Shown one piece after another: positions 33,325-42,974 of a stretch of 64,000 nt of DNA (its first letter is position 1; each line of letters starts with the position of its first letter). The notes under the pieces were generated by a model, which saw nothing but the letters and a program-made list of their open reading frames with translations, was not told the DNA's origin and did no database searches. The stretch is from WLMZ01 sp043753895 (lineage in GTDB: Bacteria; Actinomycetota; Acidimicrobiia; Acidimicrobiales; Ilumatobacteraceae): assembly GCA_043753895.1 (NCBI GenBank), contig JAYUWK010000052.1, positions 181,845 to 245,844 on the forward strand, written 5' to 3'. A program made the translations under genes and the position numbers.

Positions 33325-35862
33325 ATGAGCCGCGATATCGACACACTCGTGAGCTCGATGACCATCGACGAAAAGGCCTCGCTCACCGCAGGTGCGACTA
33401 CATGGTCCACGTCCGCCGTGGCGCGAGTCGGCATCCCGGAAGTATTCGTGTGTGACGGCCCGGCTGGTGCGCGCGGTCCGCTCATCGAGGGCGTCGGCGA
33501 GCAGAGCCGGTCGCTCAACATCCCGTGCGGCGCGGCTTTGGGGGCCACCTGGGATCCCGTCCTCATCGAGCAACTCGGCGAGGCGCTCGGTGACCAAACG
33601 CGTACGAAAGCGTGCCGGGTACTGCTCGCACCCACCGTGAACCTGCATCGCGCCCCGCTTGCCGGGCGCAACTTCGAGTCATACTCCGAGGACCCACTGC
33701 TCACCGGCAAGCTCGCTGCAGCATTCGTTCGTGGCGTGCAATCGCACGGCGTGGCCACCACGGTGAAGCACTTTGCCGGCAACGAAGCCGAGTTCGAGCG
33801 GATGAGCATCGACAGCGTGATCGATGAACGTGCGTTGCGTGAGTTGTACCTGCTGCCCTTCGAGCTCGCGGTGCGCGAAGGCGGGGCGCTGGGCATCATG
33901 ACCTCGTACAACCGGCTCAACGGTCGATACAACGCCGAGAACCGTGAGTTGCTCCACGACATCTTGCGCGGCGAATGGGGCTTCGAGGGATTCGTGCTCA
34001 CCGACTGGTTCGCAGGTGGCACAGCAGCCGGGGCCGCCGAAGCGGGGCTCGATCTGGAGATGCCCGGACCAGCCCGCTTCTACGGGCGCAAGCTCGGCCA
34101 AGCGGTGCGCGACGGTGTGGTTCCAGAGCACCTCCTCGACGGCGCAGTACAACGCTTGTTGACAGTGCTCGACCGCCTTGGTGCGCTTGACGACGAGCCC
34201 GGCGTCGCGGTCTCGGTGGATCGTCCCGAGCATCGCGCGCTAGCCCGCCGCGCCGCTGCCGAGTCGATGGTGCTGTTGAAGAACAACGGCGTCTTGCCAT
34301 TGTCGGCGCAGAACATTCGCACGCTGGCGGTCATCGGGCCAAACGCCGAACGGGCGCGCATCATGGGCGGGGGCTCGGCACAGCTGCAACCCCACTATCG
34401 CACCACCCCGCTCGACGCGTTGCGCTCATTTCTGGGAGACGACATCACCCTCGTGCACGAACCCGGCTGCGATATCGACCGGATCATCTCCCCCATCGGC
34501 GCCGACCAACTCGACAACGGTCATGGCGGCACCGGCTTCAGTATCGATGTCTTTGCCGGCAACGACTGTGACGGCGCACTCGTACATCGCACCGCCACCA
34601 CCGATGGCAAGGTCCTGCTGCTGCCCGGTATCGACCGGGAACTTCCCCGCGGCCCCATCGCATTTCGGGCGACCGCTGTCTTCACCCCTGTTGCATCGGG
34701 CCCGCACACCATCAGCATGCTGCAGATGGGCAGCGCATGCCTGTCGGTGGATGGCACCGTGGTCTTTGATGGCATCACGCATCCGACCCCACGCGGCGAG
34801 GCCTACTTCGGGATCGCCCGCCAGGAACTCACAGCCATCCTCGATTTGCACGCGGGTCAGCCCTACGAGTTGGACATCGAGTTCGTTTCCACCGAACGCT
34901 CATGGATTCAAGGCGCCGAGATCGGCTGCAAAACAGTGCCCGATCCTGACATGATGGACCGTGCCGTCGCCGCGGCGGCCGCTGCTGACGCCGTGATCGT
35001 GATCGTCGGTACCAACAACGATTGGGAGGCCGAGGGCCACGACCGCGACACATTGGACCTGCCGGGCAGGCAGGACGAATTGATCCGGCGTGTGTCGCTC
35101 GCGAACGCGAATACGGCAATCGTGGTCAACGCCGGAGCGCCGATCACCACCGACTGGGCCGAAGGCGCGCCGGCCGTACTGCAGGCCTGGTTCGGCGGCC
35201 AAGAGATGGCGAACGCGCTGGTGGCGGTCCTGTTCGGAGACGCCGAGCCGGCCGGGCGCCTACCGACGACATTCCCCCAGTGCATCGAGCACACGCCATC
35301 GTTCGGCAACTTCCCAGGCGAGCACGGGCGGGTGCGTTACGGCGAGGGCGTGCTCATGGGGTATCGCTGGTACGAGACTCGAAAGTTGCCGGTGTCGTTC
35401 GCATTCGGGCACGGCATGTCATATTCGTCGTTTACTTTCGGGGCGCCGCTGCTCTGCGCCAAGCGTGTACAGCGCGCGGACCTCGACAGCGGAACGGTCA
35501 CGGTCACGGTCAGCGTCACGAACACCGGCCAACGCCGCGGTGCTGAGGTCGTGCAGTGCTACGTGGGAGCGGTGCAACCAAGCGTGACACGACCACTGAA
35601 GGAGCTGAAGGCCTTCGACAAGGTCTGGCTCGAACCCGGCGAGATCACAGAGGTGGAACTCACCCTCGATGCCCGTTCGTTCGCCTACTGGGACCCGGGC
35701 GAGACATACCGTGGTGACCTGAACCCCAGTCCCATCGGGCTATTCACCGACAGACCATTCGCCGTGCGTGGTTGGCGCGTGGATCCCGGCGTGTACCAGA
35801 TCCACGTCGGGCGATCATCGGACGACATCGCTCACGTCATCGAACTCGAGATCACCGAATGA
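33325..35862 (+). CDS. Beta-glucosidase, glycoside hydrolase family 3, with PA14 insert
   Basis: An 845-residue enzyme. The N-terminal barrel has KHFAGNEAEFERM and the nucleophile D227 in FVLTDWFAGG; the second domain has the acid/base region. A PA14-type insert spans ~395-540 and a fibronectin III-like C-terminal domain ends the protein. No signal peptide is seen, so it acts on imported oligosaccharides. It overlaps the enoyl-CoA hydratase by ATGA, an odd partner that suggests simple cotranscription. GH3 enzymes with PA14 usually cleave beta-glucosides; the exact sugar is unknown. Confidence 0.93.
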   Translation: MSRDIDTLVSSMTIDEKASLTAGATTWSTSAVARVGIPEVFVCDGPAGARGPLIEGVGEQSRSLNIPCGAALGATWDPVLIEQLGEALGDQTRTKACRVLLAPTVNLHRAPLAGRNFESYSEDPLLTGKLAAAFVRGVQSHGVATTVKHFAGNEAEFERMSIDSVIDERALRELYLLPFELAVREGGALGIMTSYNRLNGRYNAENRELLHDILRGEWGFEGFVLTDWFAGGTAAGAAEAGLDLEMPGPARFYGRKLGQAVRDGVVPEHLLDGAVQRLLTVLDRLGALDDEPGVAVSVDRPEHRALARRAAAESMVLLKNNGVLPLSAQNIRTLAVIGPNAERARIMGGGSAQLQPHYRTTPLDALRSFLGDDITLVHEPGCDIDRIISPIGADQLDNGHGGTGFSIDVFAGNDCDGALVHRTATTDGKVLLLPGIDRELPRGPIAFRATAVFTPVASGPHTISMLQMGSACLSVDGTVVFDGITHPTPRGEAYFGIARQELTAILDLHAGQPYELDIEFVSTERSWIQGAEIGCKTVPDPDMMDRAVAAAAAADAVIVIVGTNNDWEAEGHDRDTLDLPGRQDELIRRVSLANANTAIVVNAGAPITTDWAEGAPAVLQAWFGGQEMANALVAVLFGDAEPAGRLPTTFPQCIEHTPSFGNFPGEHGRVRYGEGVLMGYRWYETRKLPVSFAFGHGMSYSSFTFGAPLLCAKRVQRADLDSGTVTVTVSVTNTGQRRGAEVVQCYVGAVQPSVTRPLKELKAFDKVWLEPGEITEVELTLDARSFAYWDPGETYRGDLNPSPIGLFTDRPFAVRGWRVDPGVYQIHVGRSSDDIAHVIELEITE

Positions 35863-36647
35863 TTCAGATCAACGACGTTGGCCGCATTCGCACGCTCACC
35901 CTCGACCGACCCGAGACACGCAACGCGTTCAACGAGGCCCTCTACGATGCAGCCACCGATGCGTTGATCGGCGCAGCATCGGATGATGAGATCGCTGTGA
36001 TTGTGATCACAGGTGCAGGGCAGGCGTTCTCGTCAGGGGCGGATCTGCTGGAGATGGCCCAACGCAACAGCGGTACGTTCGTGAACGGCCGGCACGGTTT
36101 CACGGGATTCGTCGATCAACTCATCGACTTTCCGAAGCCGCTCTTGTGCGCGGTCAACGGCCTCGCTCTGGGAATCGGCGCCACCATGTTGGCCCTCGCC
36201 GACTTGGTGTTCATCTCCAGCGACGCTCGCGTGCGCTGCCCGTTCACGCGCCTCGGCGTAGCGCCCGAAGCTGCGAGCAGCGTCACATTTCCACGTCTGC
36301 TCGGCCGGCAGAACGCAACATGGGCGCTGTTGAGCAGCGAGTGGTTGTCGTCCACCGAGTGCGTTCACATGGGACTTGCATTTCAGGAGTGCGCGCCCGA
36401 CGATCTGCTGAGCATCACGATGCGCCACGCCGCCGTGCTCGCGAGCAAGCCGATCAACTCGTTGGTGGAGTGCAAACGCACCATCGTCGAGCCGATGCGC
36501 GCCGAGCTTGCAGCGGCGCGCCAGCGCGAGAACGACGCATTCTCGGTGTTGCTCGGGGGTCCCGCAAACATCGAGGCACTGACTGCCTTCGCCGAGCGAC
36601 GCGAACCCGACTTCAGCCAGATCGACGACTCGCCTAGGGCGAGATAG
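35859..36647 (+). CDS. Enoyl-CoA hydratase/isomerase family protein
   Basis: A 262-residue crotonase-fold protein. The start is ATG 35859, inside the GH3 stop (ATGA); the longer frame lies within the GH3 gene. The conserved blocks are TLDRPETRNAFNEAL, the oxyanion strip AFSSGADLLEM, GLALGIGATMLALADLV and LGVAPEAASSVTFPRLLG. It probably hydrates or isomerises an enoyl-CoA. It abuts the convergent sod gene with no gap (36647/36648). Confidence 0.9.
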   Translation: MIQINDVGRIRTLTLDRPETRNAFNEALYDAATDALIGAASDDEIAVIVITGAGQAFSSGADLLEMAQRNSGTFVNGRHGFTGFVDQLIDFPKPLLCAVNGLALGIGATMLALADLVFISSDARVRCPFTRLGVAPEAASSVTFPRLLGRQNATWALLSSEWLSSTECVHMGLAFQECAPDDLLSITMRHAAVLASKPINSLVECKRTIVEPMRAELAAARQRENDAFSVLLGGPANIEALTAFAERREPDFSQIDDSPRAR

Positions 36648-37256
36648 CTAGAGCGAGACCGTGATCGCGGCGGCGTAGCGCCGAGCGATGTCGTCCCAAT
36701 TGATCACGTTCCAGATGGCGTTCACGTAGTCGGCGCGAACATTCTGGTACTGCAGGTAGTAAGCGTGCTCCCATACATCGATGGCCAACAGCGGAACGGT
36801 ACCGAGCACGTGATTGTCTTGATGCGTGAGGAGCTGCTGCACCACCAGGCGGCCCGCCATCGGCTCGTATCCGAGGATGCTCCAGCCGCTGCCCTGCACA
36901 CCGACGCTGGCCTGGGTGAGCAGGCCCTTGAACGACTCGAAACCGTCGAAGGTGTCGTCGATGGCCGTACGGAGGGCACCGGTTGGCTCACCGCCACCAT
37001 CGGGGGACAGGTTCTTCCAGTACATCGTGTGCAACACGTGGCCACCGAGATTGAACGCAAGCGCGCGCTCGAGACCCACGAGGTCGCCCCATTGCTCTTG
37101 AGCGGCGGCTTCTTCGATCTTTTCGACCGCAGTGTTGGCACCGGCGACGTAGGAGGCATGGTGTTTACCGTGGTGCAAATCGACGATTCGCGCCGACAGA
37201 TGCGGCTCGAGATCTGATGGGTCATAGGCGAGATCGGGCAGCGAATAGATGGGCAT
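36648..37256 (-). CDS. Superoxide dismutase, Fe/Mn type
   Basis: A 202-residue cytoplasmic enzyme that turns superoxide into hydrogen peroxide and oxygen. Metal ligands are H28 (LHHGKHH), H76 (GGHVLHTMYW), D160 and H164 (AIDVWEHAYY). The start ATG 37256 gives MPIYSLPDLAYDP, the usual N-terminus; an earlier in-frame start adds a non-family tail. Fe versus Mn cannot be decided by eye. It is convergent with the enoyl-CoA hydratase, with adjoining stop codons. Confidence 0.96.
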   Translation of the reverse strand: MPIYSLPDLAYDPSDLEPHLSARIVDLHHGKHHASYVAGANTAVEKIEEAAAQEQWGDLVGLERALAFNLGGHVLHTMYWKNLSPDGGGEPTGALRTAIDDTFDGFESFKGLLTQASVGVQGSGWSILGYEPMAGRLVVQQLLTHQDNHVLGTVPLLAIDVWEHAYYLQYQNVRADYVNAIWNVINWDDIARRYAAAITVSL

Positions 37257-37345
37257 GGTGCCAAAGTACCCGGTTTTGTACCACCTCAAACGTTGCTCAT
37301 CGCACACGACTGTGCGGATCGCGGATCAGGCGTGCGCAAGGCCGT

Positions 37346-37717
37346 TCAGCCGCGGTCGCGGATGGCTTTCACGACTTCGTCGAGGTGGGCCTGCCCCTCG
37401 TATAGCGAACGCAACATCCAGAAACGCCAGAAGCGAACGAGGGCCGTACGGATCCACAGCGCAGCACCGACGATGGCCATACAGATACAGGTGAGCGCGA
37501 GCACGATGAGTTCGTTCTGATCGAGCGCGTTGTCTGCCTGGCCGGCTTGGATGTAGGAGCCGATGGCGATCACGATGGATGCGACCATGAGCACGATTCC
37601 GAAGATGGAATTCGCCCTTTCCACGGTGGGCTTGCCGGAGGTCTTCACCTGCATCTCTGCAATGTCGCTCTTGAATTGCTCGATTCGGTTGACCGAATCG
37701 CTCTGGTCCTGGGTCAT
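37346..37717 (-). CDS. Small two-helix membrane protein
   Basis: A 123-residue hypothetical protein. A polar N-terminal part (~1-35) is followed by two hydrophobic helices, FGIVLMVASIVIAIGSYI and LIVLALTCICMAIVGAALWI, then a basic-aromatic tail (RFWRFWMLRSLYEGQ). The start overlaps the livF stop by 4 nt, making it the last gene of the branched-chain-type ABC operon, and it may serve that system. No family was recognised. Confidence 0.75.
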   Translation of the reverse strand: MTQDQSDSVNRIEQFKSDIAEMQVKTSGKPTVERANSIFGIVLMVASIVIAIGSYIQAGQADNALDQNELIVLALTCICMAIVGAALWIRTALVRFWRFWMLRSLYEGQAHLDEVVKAIRDRG

Positions 37718-38427
37718 GGTTGTCCCTTTCCGCCGAGGTAGGCCGATGAAAGTTCTTCTGCGAGTTCGTCGGGTGCTCCGACTCGGGTAATTCGTCCGCT
37801 CAGCATGATGGCAGCTCTGTCAGCAATACCAAGCACAGTTCGCGCGAACTGCTCAACCACGAGCACCGAGACACCCGTGTCGGCCACCTGCGCAACGATC
37901 TCGTACAGGCTTGCAACGATGAGCGGGGCGAGGCCCATGGAGAGTTCGTCGAGCAACAGCACCGCTGGATTCGTGGCGAGCGCACGCGACATCGCCAGCA
38001 TCTGCTGTTCGCCACCCGACATCGTGCCGGCGAGTTGCGAACGTCGTTCGCCGAGCCGAGGAAAGCGCGCATAGGCAACGGCTTCGATATCGGACAACGT
38101 GGCACCCGTATGCGTGGCCATCATCAGGTTCTCGCGCACGGTGAGATTGGGAAAGACGCCCTTGCCCTCGGGGATGGTGCACAGACCCAGCCGGGCGCGC
38201 TTGTCGGCAGAGACGCCCGTGACTGTTCGCCCAGCGAGCCTGACCTCGCCGCTCATCACGTCGACCAGCCCACCGAGCACACTGAGACTCGTGGACTTGC
38301 CACCTCCATTGGGGCCCAGCAGCGCCAACACCTCGCCGCGGTGCACGGTGAGACTGACGCCGTGTAGCACCTCGATCGAGCCATACCCCGCACGCACGTC
38401 GACGAGTTCGAGAATCGGCTCGTTCAT
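37714..38427 (-). CDS. livF: Branched-chain amino acid-type ABC ATPase (LivF)
   Basis: A 237-residue ATPase. Walker A is GPNGGGKST (an uncommon Gly in place of Ala), the signature is MSGGEQQMLAMSRAL, and Walker B is VLLLDELSMGL. The C-terminal SSAYLGG is typical of LivF. ATG at 38427 is chosen because earlier frame positions overlap livG; the overlap is 4 nt. It pairs with LivG on the fused LivH-LivM permease. Substrates in this family range from leucine to urea and aromatic acids; annotation as amino-acid transport is by similarity only. Confidence 0.93.
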   Translation of the reverse strand: MNEPILELVDVRAGYGSIEVLHGVSLTVHRGEVLALLGPNGGGKSTSLSVLGGLVDVMSGEVRLAGRTVTGVSADKRARLGLCTIPEGKGVFPNLTVRENLMMATHTGATLSDIEAVAYARFPRLGERRSQLAGTMSGGEQQMLAMSRALATNPAVLLLDELSMGLAPLIVASLYEIVAQVADTGVSVLVVEQFARTVLGIADRAAIMLSGRITRVGAPDELAEELSSAYLGGKGQP

Positions 38428-39155
38428 GTGCGATTGTCCTCGCCGAGATACGCCTCGAGAACCGCCGGATTGGCTTGGATCTCGCCGGGGCTTCCCGATG
38501 CGATAACCCGGCCGAAGTCGAGCACCTGGATGAACGAACACACCTTCATCACGAGCGAGACGTCGTGTTCCACGAGCAGAATAGCGGTGCCACTACGGCA
38601 GAGATCGAGGAGTAGCTCGCCGAATTCTTCTGTCTCTTGCTCGTCTTGTCCCGAGGCCGGCTCATCGAGCAACAGGATTTTCGGACGGGTCATCAGCGCT
38701 CTGCCCATCTCCACACGCCGCGCCATGCCAGTGGGAATCTCGGACACGTCGCGGTCGGCCAGCTTGGAGAGACCGAGCATGTCGATCACTTGGTCGGTCT
38801 CGGCGCGGGGATCGACGCGAGTCTTACTCCACCGGTTACGGATCTCCCCCGCGACGCGGATGTTGTCGCGCACCGTGAGCGACGTGAACAATTCGAGTCG
38901 CTGGAACGTGCGCGCCACACCGCCGCGGGCCCGCTTGTAGGGCGGCAGTGTGCTGATCTCGTGGCCATCGAGGAACACGTTTCCGGAGGTGGGTTGCAGC
39001 AACCCGGTGACGCAGTTGAACAGCGTGGTCTTACCGGCGCCGTTTGGGCCGATGAGGCCTGTGATGGCACCGGCAGCGGCGATGACATTGACATCGGAGA
39101 GCGCAGCTGCACCACCGAATTTCATCCCGACGCGGCGGCACTCAAGAAGCGCCAT
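38424..39155 (-). CDS. livG: Branched-chain amino acid-type ABC ATPase (LivG)
   Basis: A 243-residue ATPase with Walker A GPNGAGKTTLF, Q-loop FQRLELFTSLTV and Walker B ILLLDEPASGQDEQE. The EPASGQDEQET stretch is slightly unusual where EPxAGLN is standard. The signature region reads EIPTGMARRVEMGRAL, which lacks the canonical LSGGQ (PTGMA instead); Walker motifs remain intact. The start at 39155 (MALLECRRVGM) overlaps the permease stop by 14 bp. Works with LivF. Confidence 0.9.
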   Translation of the reverse strand: MALLECRRVGMKFGGAAALSDVNVIAAAGAITGLIGPNGAGKTTLFNCVTGLLQPTSGNVFLDGHEISTLPPYKRARGGVARTFQRLELFTSLTVRDNIRVAGEIRNRWSKTRVDPRAETDQVIDMLGLSKLADRDVSEIPTGMARRVEMGRALMTRPKILLLDEPASGQDEQETEEFGELLLDLCRSGTAILLVEHDVSLVMKVCSFIQVLDFGRVIASGSPGEIQANPAVLEAYLGEDNRT

Positions 39156-41415
39156 GTGACACCTCCGTCGGCGGCAGACCGAGCGCCGTGTCGAGCACCT
39201 GTCGATCAGATTCACGGAAGGGCCGCTCTAAGCCGATGAGGTCGAGATCCTCGCCACTCACCAGGCGTTCCTCGTCGACAAAGCGCGACTCGAATGTCGT
39301 CATGATCAGGCGCGGCACGAGGAACACCGAGGTCACGCAGATCAGCGTGAAGTTCCAGTTCGACAGGACGCCGCGCCAGGTGAGCACCCACAACCCTGCC
39401 AGGGCGAGCACCCATGCAGCCGTGGCAGCGGGCGCCTTACGCAGCGGCCGGAAACCATCCATGATCTGCTGGGCGATACCGCTGGGGTTTCTACCCAGCC
39501 CGATGCCGATCATCGCCGGGCCGACGTAGTGGGTGAAGTTGCCGAGCACGGTGACGAACAGCCAATGCAGTGATGGATAGTCGGTACCGAGCTTGTTGAA
39601 GATGTTCGGCATCACGACACTGAGCAGGCTGAGGAAGACGCCTGCGATCAATGCTCCGCTGACGTAACCAATGCCGCCCACCACCGCGATCATGAACAAG
39701 GTCAGGCTGGCGAAGCCGTCGAAGTCGGCGTTGTTCGGCAACGTGCGCCGCTGTGCCGCCCACATCAGTCCACCGAGGCCGGCAACTGCAGACGACAGCA
39801 TGAACACACCGAGCTTGAGGCGTGTGATGTTCAGTCCGAGGGTGGCACACGCGGCCGGGCTGTCCTTCATCGCCACGATCATGCGTCCGTAGGCGCTGCG
39901 CCGGAGCGCGATGATCGCAATTCCGAGGATCGCAAACATCACCGTCATCAACATCAAGAAGGCGCGCTGTCCACCGAAGTTGATACCGAACCAGTTCGGA
40001 CGTGGCACGGTGAACGAGCCGGTCGTGAAGAGGTTGATCGTGACGTGCCAGCCAAACAGATTGAACTTCAGCGGTGCGGTCTGCAGGATCACCAGCTGGT
40101 ACACGATAATGCCGAACGCAAAGGTGGCAAGCCCCAGGTACAGTCCGCGCAAGCGCAGCGCCGGCAGCGCGATCAGCCCGCCCACCAGTGCGCAGACGCA
40201 CATCGACAACAGAATCGCGAACACCGACAGCGACTGCTTGGTGGCAAGTCCGTTGGGGCCGACGTCGAACTGCCACGCCGCGATCACGGCGATGCCGGCA
40301 AAGGTGAACACGGCCAGGTTTATCTCTCCGGCGTAGCCCGTGAGCAGCACCAGTGACAGCGCCAGCAACGACAGCGAGATCGCGTTCGCCAGGCTGATCA
40401 CGGCCGAACCCGACATGAGCGATTGCAGCATGGCCACAACAGCCACGAGCACCATCCCCCAGAGCACAGCTTGGCGGATGGTCGGTACCTTGAATCGTTC
40501 GCGTGTGCGGGCAACGACCGAGCCGCGCAGCCGGTCCTGGGGCATGAGCAACAACGCCACGAACAGCAACACTGCGGGGATGGCGTTACGGAGGTTGCGC
40601 AGCACCAGCCATCGCTGACCCGCGTCGGAGACCCAGTCGAAGTAGAGCTTCGACAACCCGAGCACCATCGCTCCGGCATAGGTGAGAGGCACGCTGCGAA
40701 GGCGCCCGGCGACCGCGGCGGGGTAGGCGTCAAAGACCAACAGCGTGAGCGCAAACACCTGTAGTGCGCCGAGTTGAGGCGAGAGCAGTACGCCGGCGAG
40801 GCCCGCGAGGCCAGCGCCGATGGCCCAGCTGGCCATGCTGGCAACGTCGGGGCGACCACCGTTGAGCATGAGCAGCGAACGGTCGTCGACCGTTGCGCGC
40901 ATCGTGACGCCGAGCCGGGTGCGGTAGAGCAACACGTACAATGCACCGGCGGTGAGTATGGCCAACGCCACACCGATGAGTTGGTGGTAGTACACCGCCT
41001 GCCCGAGTACGTTGATGTGGCTCTCGCCGAAGAACTTCTTGGGGACCAGCGCGCGATTGCTGTTGCGGAACCAGATCCACGTAGAGGCGCCGTTGATGGC
41101 GAGGAGCACTGCCACAGGGGTGACCAAACGAGTGACCTCGCTGGTACCGCGCAGGCCACGCATCACGACCACCTCGAGAAAGAGGCCGAGCAACGGGGCG
41201 AACACGATGATGGTAAGGAACACCGCCAGCGGTGTGGACGTGTGCCAACCGAAACGCAACTGCCAGTAGACCAGCGCGCTCATGGTGGCAACCGCACCGT
41301 GAGCAACGTTGAAGATGCCCGAGGTCGAGTAGGTCACTACCAGGCCGGTTGCCGCGATGGCATACACGGAGCCCAGACAGAGTCCTAAGACGGTGTAGGC
41401 GAGAAAATCCTGCAT
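39142..41415 (-). CDS. Fused LivH-LivM permease
   Basis: A 757-residue protein that joins two permeases normally encoded separately. Residues ~1-310 match LivH (GLCLGSVYAIAATGLVVTYS, GIFNVAHGAVATM). Residues ~330-660 match LivM (GYAGEINLAVFTFAGIAV, and MVAMKDSPAACATLGLN before the last helices). About 16-18 transmembrane helices in all. A ~90-residue C-terminal extension (after GIGLGRNP) contains two more hydrophobic helices (LRKAPAATAAWVLALAGLWV, FTLICVTSVFLVPRL) and an acidic tail. The fusion fixes 1:1 stoichiometry. It begins 71 bp after the first binding-protein stop, across a strong hairpin. Confidence 0.9.
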   Translation of the reverse strand: MQDFLAYTVLGLCLGSVYAIAATGLVVTYSTSGIFNVAHGAVATMSALVYWQLRFGWHTSTPLAVFLTIIVFAPLLGLFLEVVVMRGLRGTSEVTRLVTPVAVLLAINGASTWIWFRNSNRALVPKKFFGESHINVLGQAVYYHQLIGVALAILTAGALYVLLYRTRLGVTMRATVDDRSLLMLNGGRPDVASMASWAIGAGLAGLAGVLLSPQLGALQVFALTLLVFDAYPAAVAGRLRSVPLTYAGAMVLGLSKLYFDWVSDAGQRWLVLRNLRNAIPAVLLFVALLLMPQDRLRGSVVARTRERFKVPTIRQAVLWGMVLVAVVAMLQSLMSGSAVISLANAISLSLLALSLVLLTGYAGEINLAVFTFAGIAVIAAWQFDVGPNGLATKQSLSVFAILLSMCVCALVGGLIALPALRLRGLYLGLATFAFGIIVYQLVILQTAPLKFNLFGWHVTINLFTTGSFTVPRPNWFGINFGGQRAFLMLMTVMFAILGIAIIALRRSAYGRMIVAMKDSPAACATLGLNITRLKLGVFMLSSAVAGLGGLMWAAQRRTLPNNADFDGFASLTLFMIAVVGGIGYVSGALIAGVFLSLLSVVMPNIFNKLGTDYPSLHWLFVTVLGNFTHYVGPAMIGIGLGRNPSGIAQQIMDGFRPLRKAPAATAAWVLALAGLWVLTWRGVLSNWNFTLICVTSVFLVPRLIMTTFESRFVDEERLVSGEDLDLIGLERPFRESDRQVLDTALGLPPTEVSHGAS

Positions 41416-41429
41416 GGTCAGGCCGTCCT

Positions 41430-41468
41430 GTCAGCGCGACCGACGCCCCGGCGGGCGGTCGCGCTGAC
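41430..41468 (-). promoter_or_regulatory. Long intercistronic stem-loop between binding protein and permease
   Basis: GTCAGCGCGACCG at 41430-41442 and CGGTCGCGCTGAC at 41456-41468 are perfect 13-bp arms around a 13-base loop that can itself pair CGCC with GGCG. It lies in the 71-bp gap between the binding-protein stop (41487) and the permease start (41415), and no T-run follows it on either strand. A terminator is therefore less likely than an mRNA-stabilising or partial-termination structure that lowers permease output relative to binding protein; that role is inference. Confidence 0.65.
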
Positions 41469-41486
41469 GGATGTCAACGTGGAGTC

Positions 41487-42932
41487 CTATTTGCCCGTGA
41501 ACTGCTGAGAGATGCGGTTCTCATCGAGCTTGGCGGCGATGAGCGCAGGGGTGCCGGTGACCTTGGCGATCCAGGTGTCCTTACACTCGAACTTGCCGCG
41601 CCCGGTAGGAGCGACACGCTTGTAGGTCGTGCCTTCGAGATGGATCAGGATGGCGCACTTCGGGGGATGGTTGCCGCCCGGGTCGGTCTCGGCGTGCAGA
41701 CCGTGGCCGGTCCAACTATGGGTGGCCTTCAAGTTGTCGAGCGTGCACTGACGGGTGAGCGTGGCTCCGCACTTCTGTGCAGCGGTGGCCCACAGCAGGA
41801 ACGACGACGTGGCCTGCATACCGAGCAGGGACGTATCGCCACCCTTGGCCTTGAGCAGGTCGAGGTAGTCCTTGGTTGCCTTGTTCACGTCGGCCTCCTC
41901 GAACGGGATGAACCCGAAGCGGATGTACATCTTGTCGAGCGCACCGTCGGTGTTGGCCGCCGCGCACTTGGCCTCGTAGTGGTTGGAGTCGGTCACGATG
42001 GGCACGTCGAGGCCATTGGCCTTGGCGGTCTGGGCGAACAACTGCAGGCCGGGCAGGCACGAGCCCTGCCACGACACCATCGTGGCTCCCGAGTCCTTGA
42101 TCTGCTTCACGAATGGCGTCCAGTCGGTCTCTCCGGCAGGGTTGTATTCGAGCGTGCTCTCTGCAAAGCCCCAACCGAATGACGGTGAAACCGCCACGAC
42201 CTTGTCGCGTGTCTCGATGGTGGCACCGAAGCCACTGGTGAGCGTTGCGACCTTCTTCACCTCAGTGGGGAACAGGGTGGCCACCTGCTCGAAGACCCCG
42301 GCAGGGGTTTCGTCAGACGGGTTCGGCACGCCTTGGAACACGTCGGCAGCGTGAGCGAACGCCGCGCTCACGGTGTAGGTCGGCACTGAGGGGAGTTTGC
42401 AACCGAGACGAATCTCTTCCTGCTGACCATCGAAGGCCCAACCCTGACCGACGAGGAAGAAGTTCTTGCCGTCGCACGCACTCTGCATGGCCGTAGCGAC
42501 ATCGAAGATCTTCGCGTCGAAGTAGTTGGCCGTGATCGTTCGGCCGTTGATGCCACCGAGATCATTGCACTGCGCGACGAGTGCCTTGATGGCATCGCTG
42601 GCCTCGTGCGAGAGACCCGGCGAACCGGCATAGCCTGCGTCATCGCCGTAGGCAATGCTGATCGAGTCCTTGGTGACACCGGTTTCGGTTCCCGTATCGG
42701 CATTGGCGCCATCGCCCTTGCCGCATGGCCACGGTGCGTCACCGAACGACGGCAGCGCCGGCTTGGCATCGGTGACCGGAGTCGTGCTGACCGCACCCGT
42801 GCCGGGCGTGGTCGCGGCCGTGGTAGAAGCCGACGTCGCGACGGGCGCGGCGCTGCGGTCCTTGCCACACGCGGTCACGACGAGCGTGAGCGCAACAGAC
42901 GCAGCAGCGAAACGAACAACGGACTGTCTCAT
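41487..42932 (-). CDS. Branched-chain-type ABC substrate-binding lipoprotein (copy 1)
   Basis: A 481-residue periplasmic-type binding protein of the Peripla_BP_6/LivJ family. The lipobox is VTACGKD (start MRQSVVRFAAAS; ATG 42932 rather than the adjacent TTG). An Ala/Thr-rich linker leads to the core KDSISIAYGDDAGYAGSPG. It is closely related along its length to copy 2 upstream, sharing FGDAPWPCGK, LGGINGR, NYFDAKIF, PNPSDE, GWGF and NRISQQF blocks. So it arose by tandem duplication. A GGGGGG Shine-Dalgarno and a 29-bp palindrome precede it. Confidence 0.92.
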   Translation of the reverse strand: MRQSVVRFAAASVALTLVVTACGKDRSAAPVATSASTTAATTPGTGAVSTTPVTDAKPALPSFGDAPWPCGKGDGANADTGTETGVTKDSISIAYGDDAGYAGSPGLSHEASDAIKALVAQCNDLGGINGRTITANYFDAKIFDVATAMQSACDGKNFFLVGQGWAFDGQQEEIRLGCKLPSVPTYTVSAAFAHAADVFQGVPNPSDETPAGVFEQVATLFPTEVKKVATLTSGFGATIETRDKVVAVSPSFGWGFAESTLEYNPAGETDWTPFVKQIKDSGATMVSWQGSCLPGLQLFAQTAKANGLDVPIVTDSNHYEAKCAAANTDGALDKMYIRFGFIPFEEADVNKATKDYLDLLKAKGGDTSLLGMQATSSFLLWATAAQKCGATLTRQCTLDNLKATHSWTGHGLHAETDPGGNHPPKCAILIHLEGTTYKRVAPTGRGKFECKDTWIAKVTGTPALIAAKLDENRISQQFTGK

Positions 42933-42974
42933 CAAGGATCCCCCCGGAAAAAGCTCTTGGAGCGGTCACCATAA

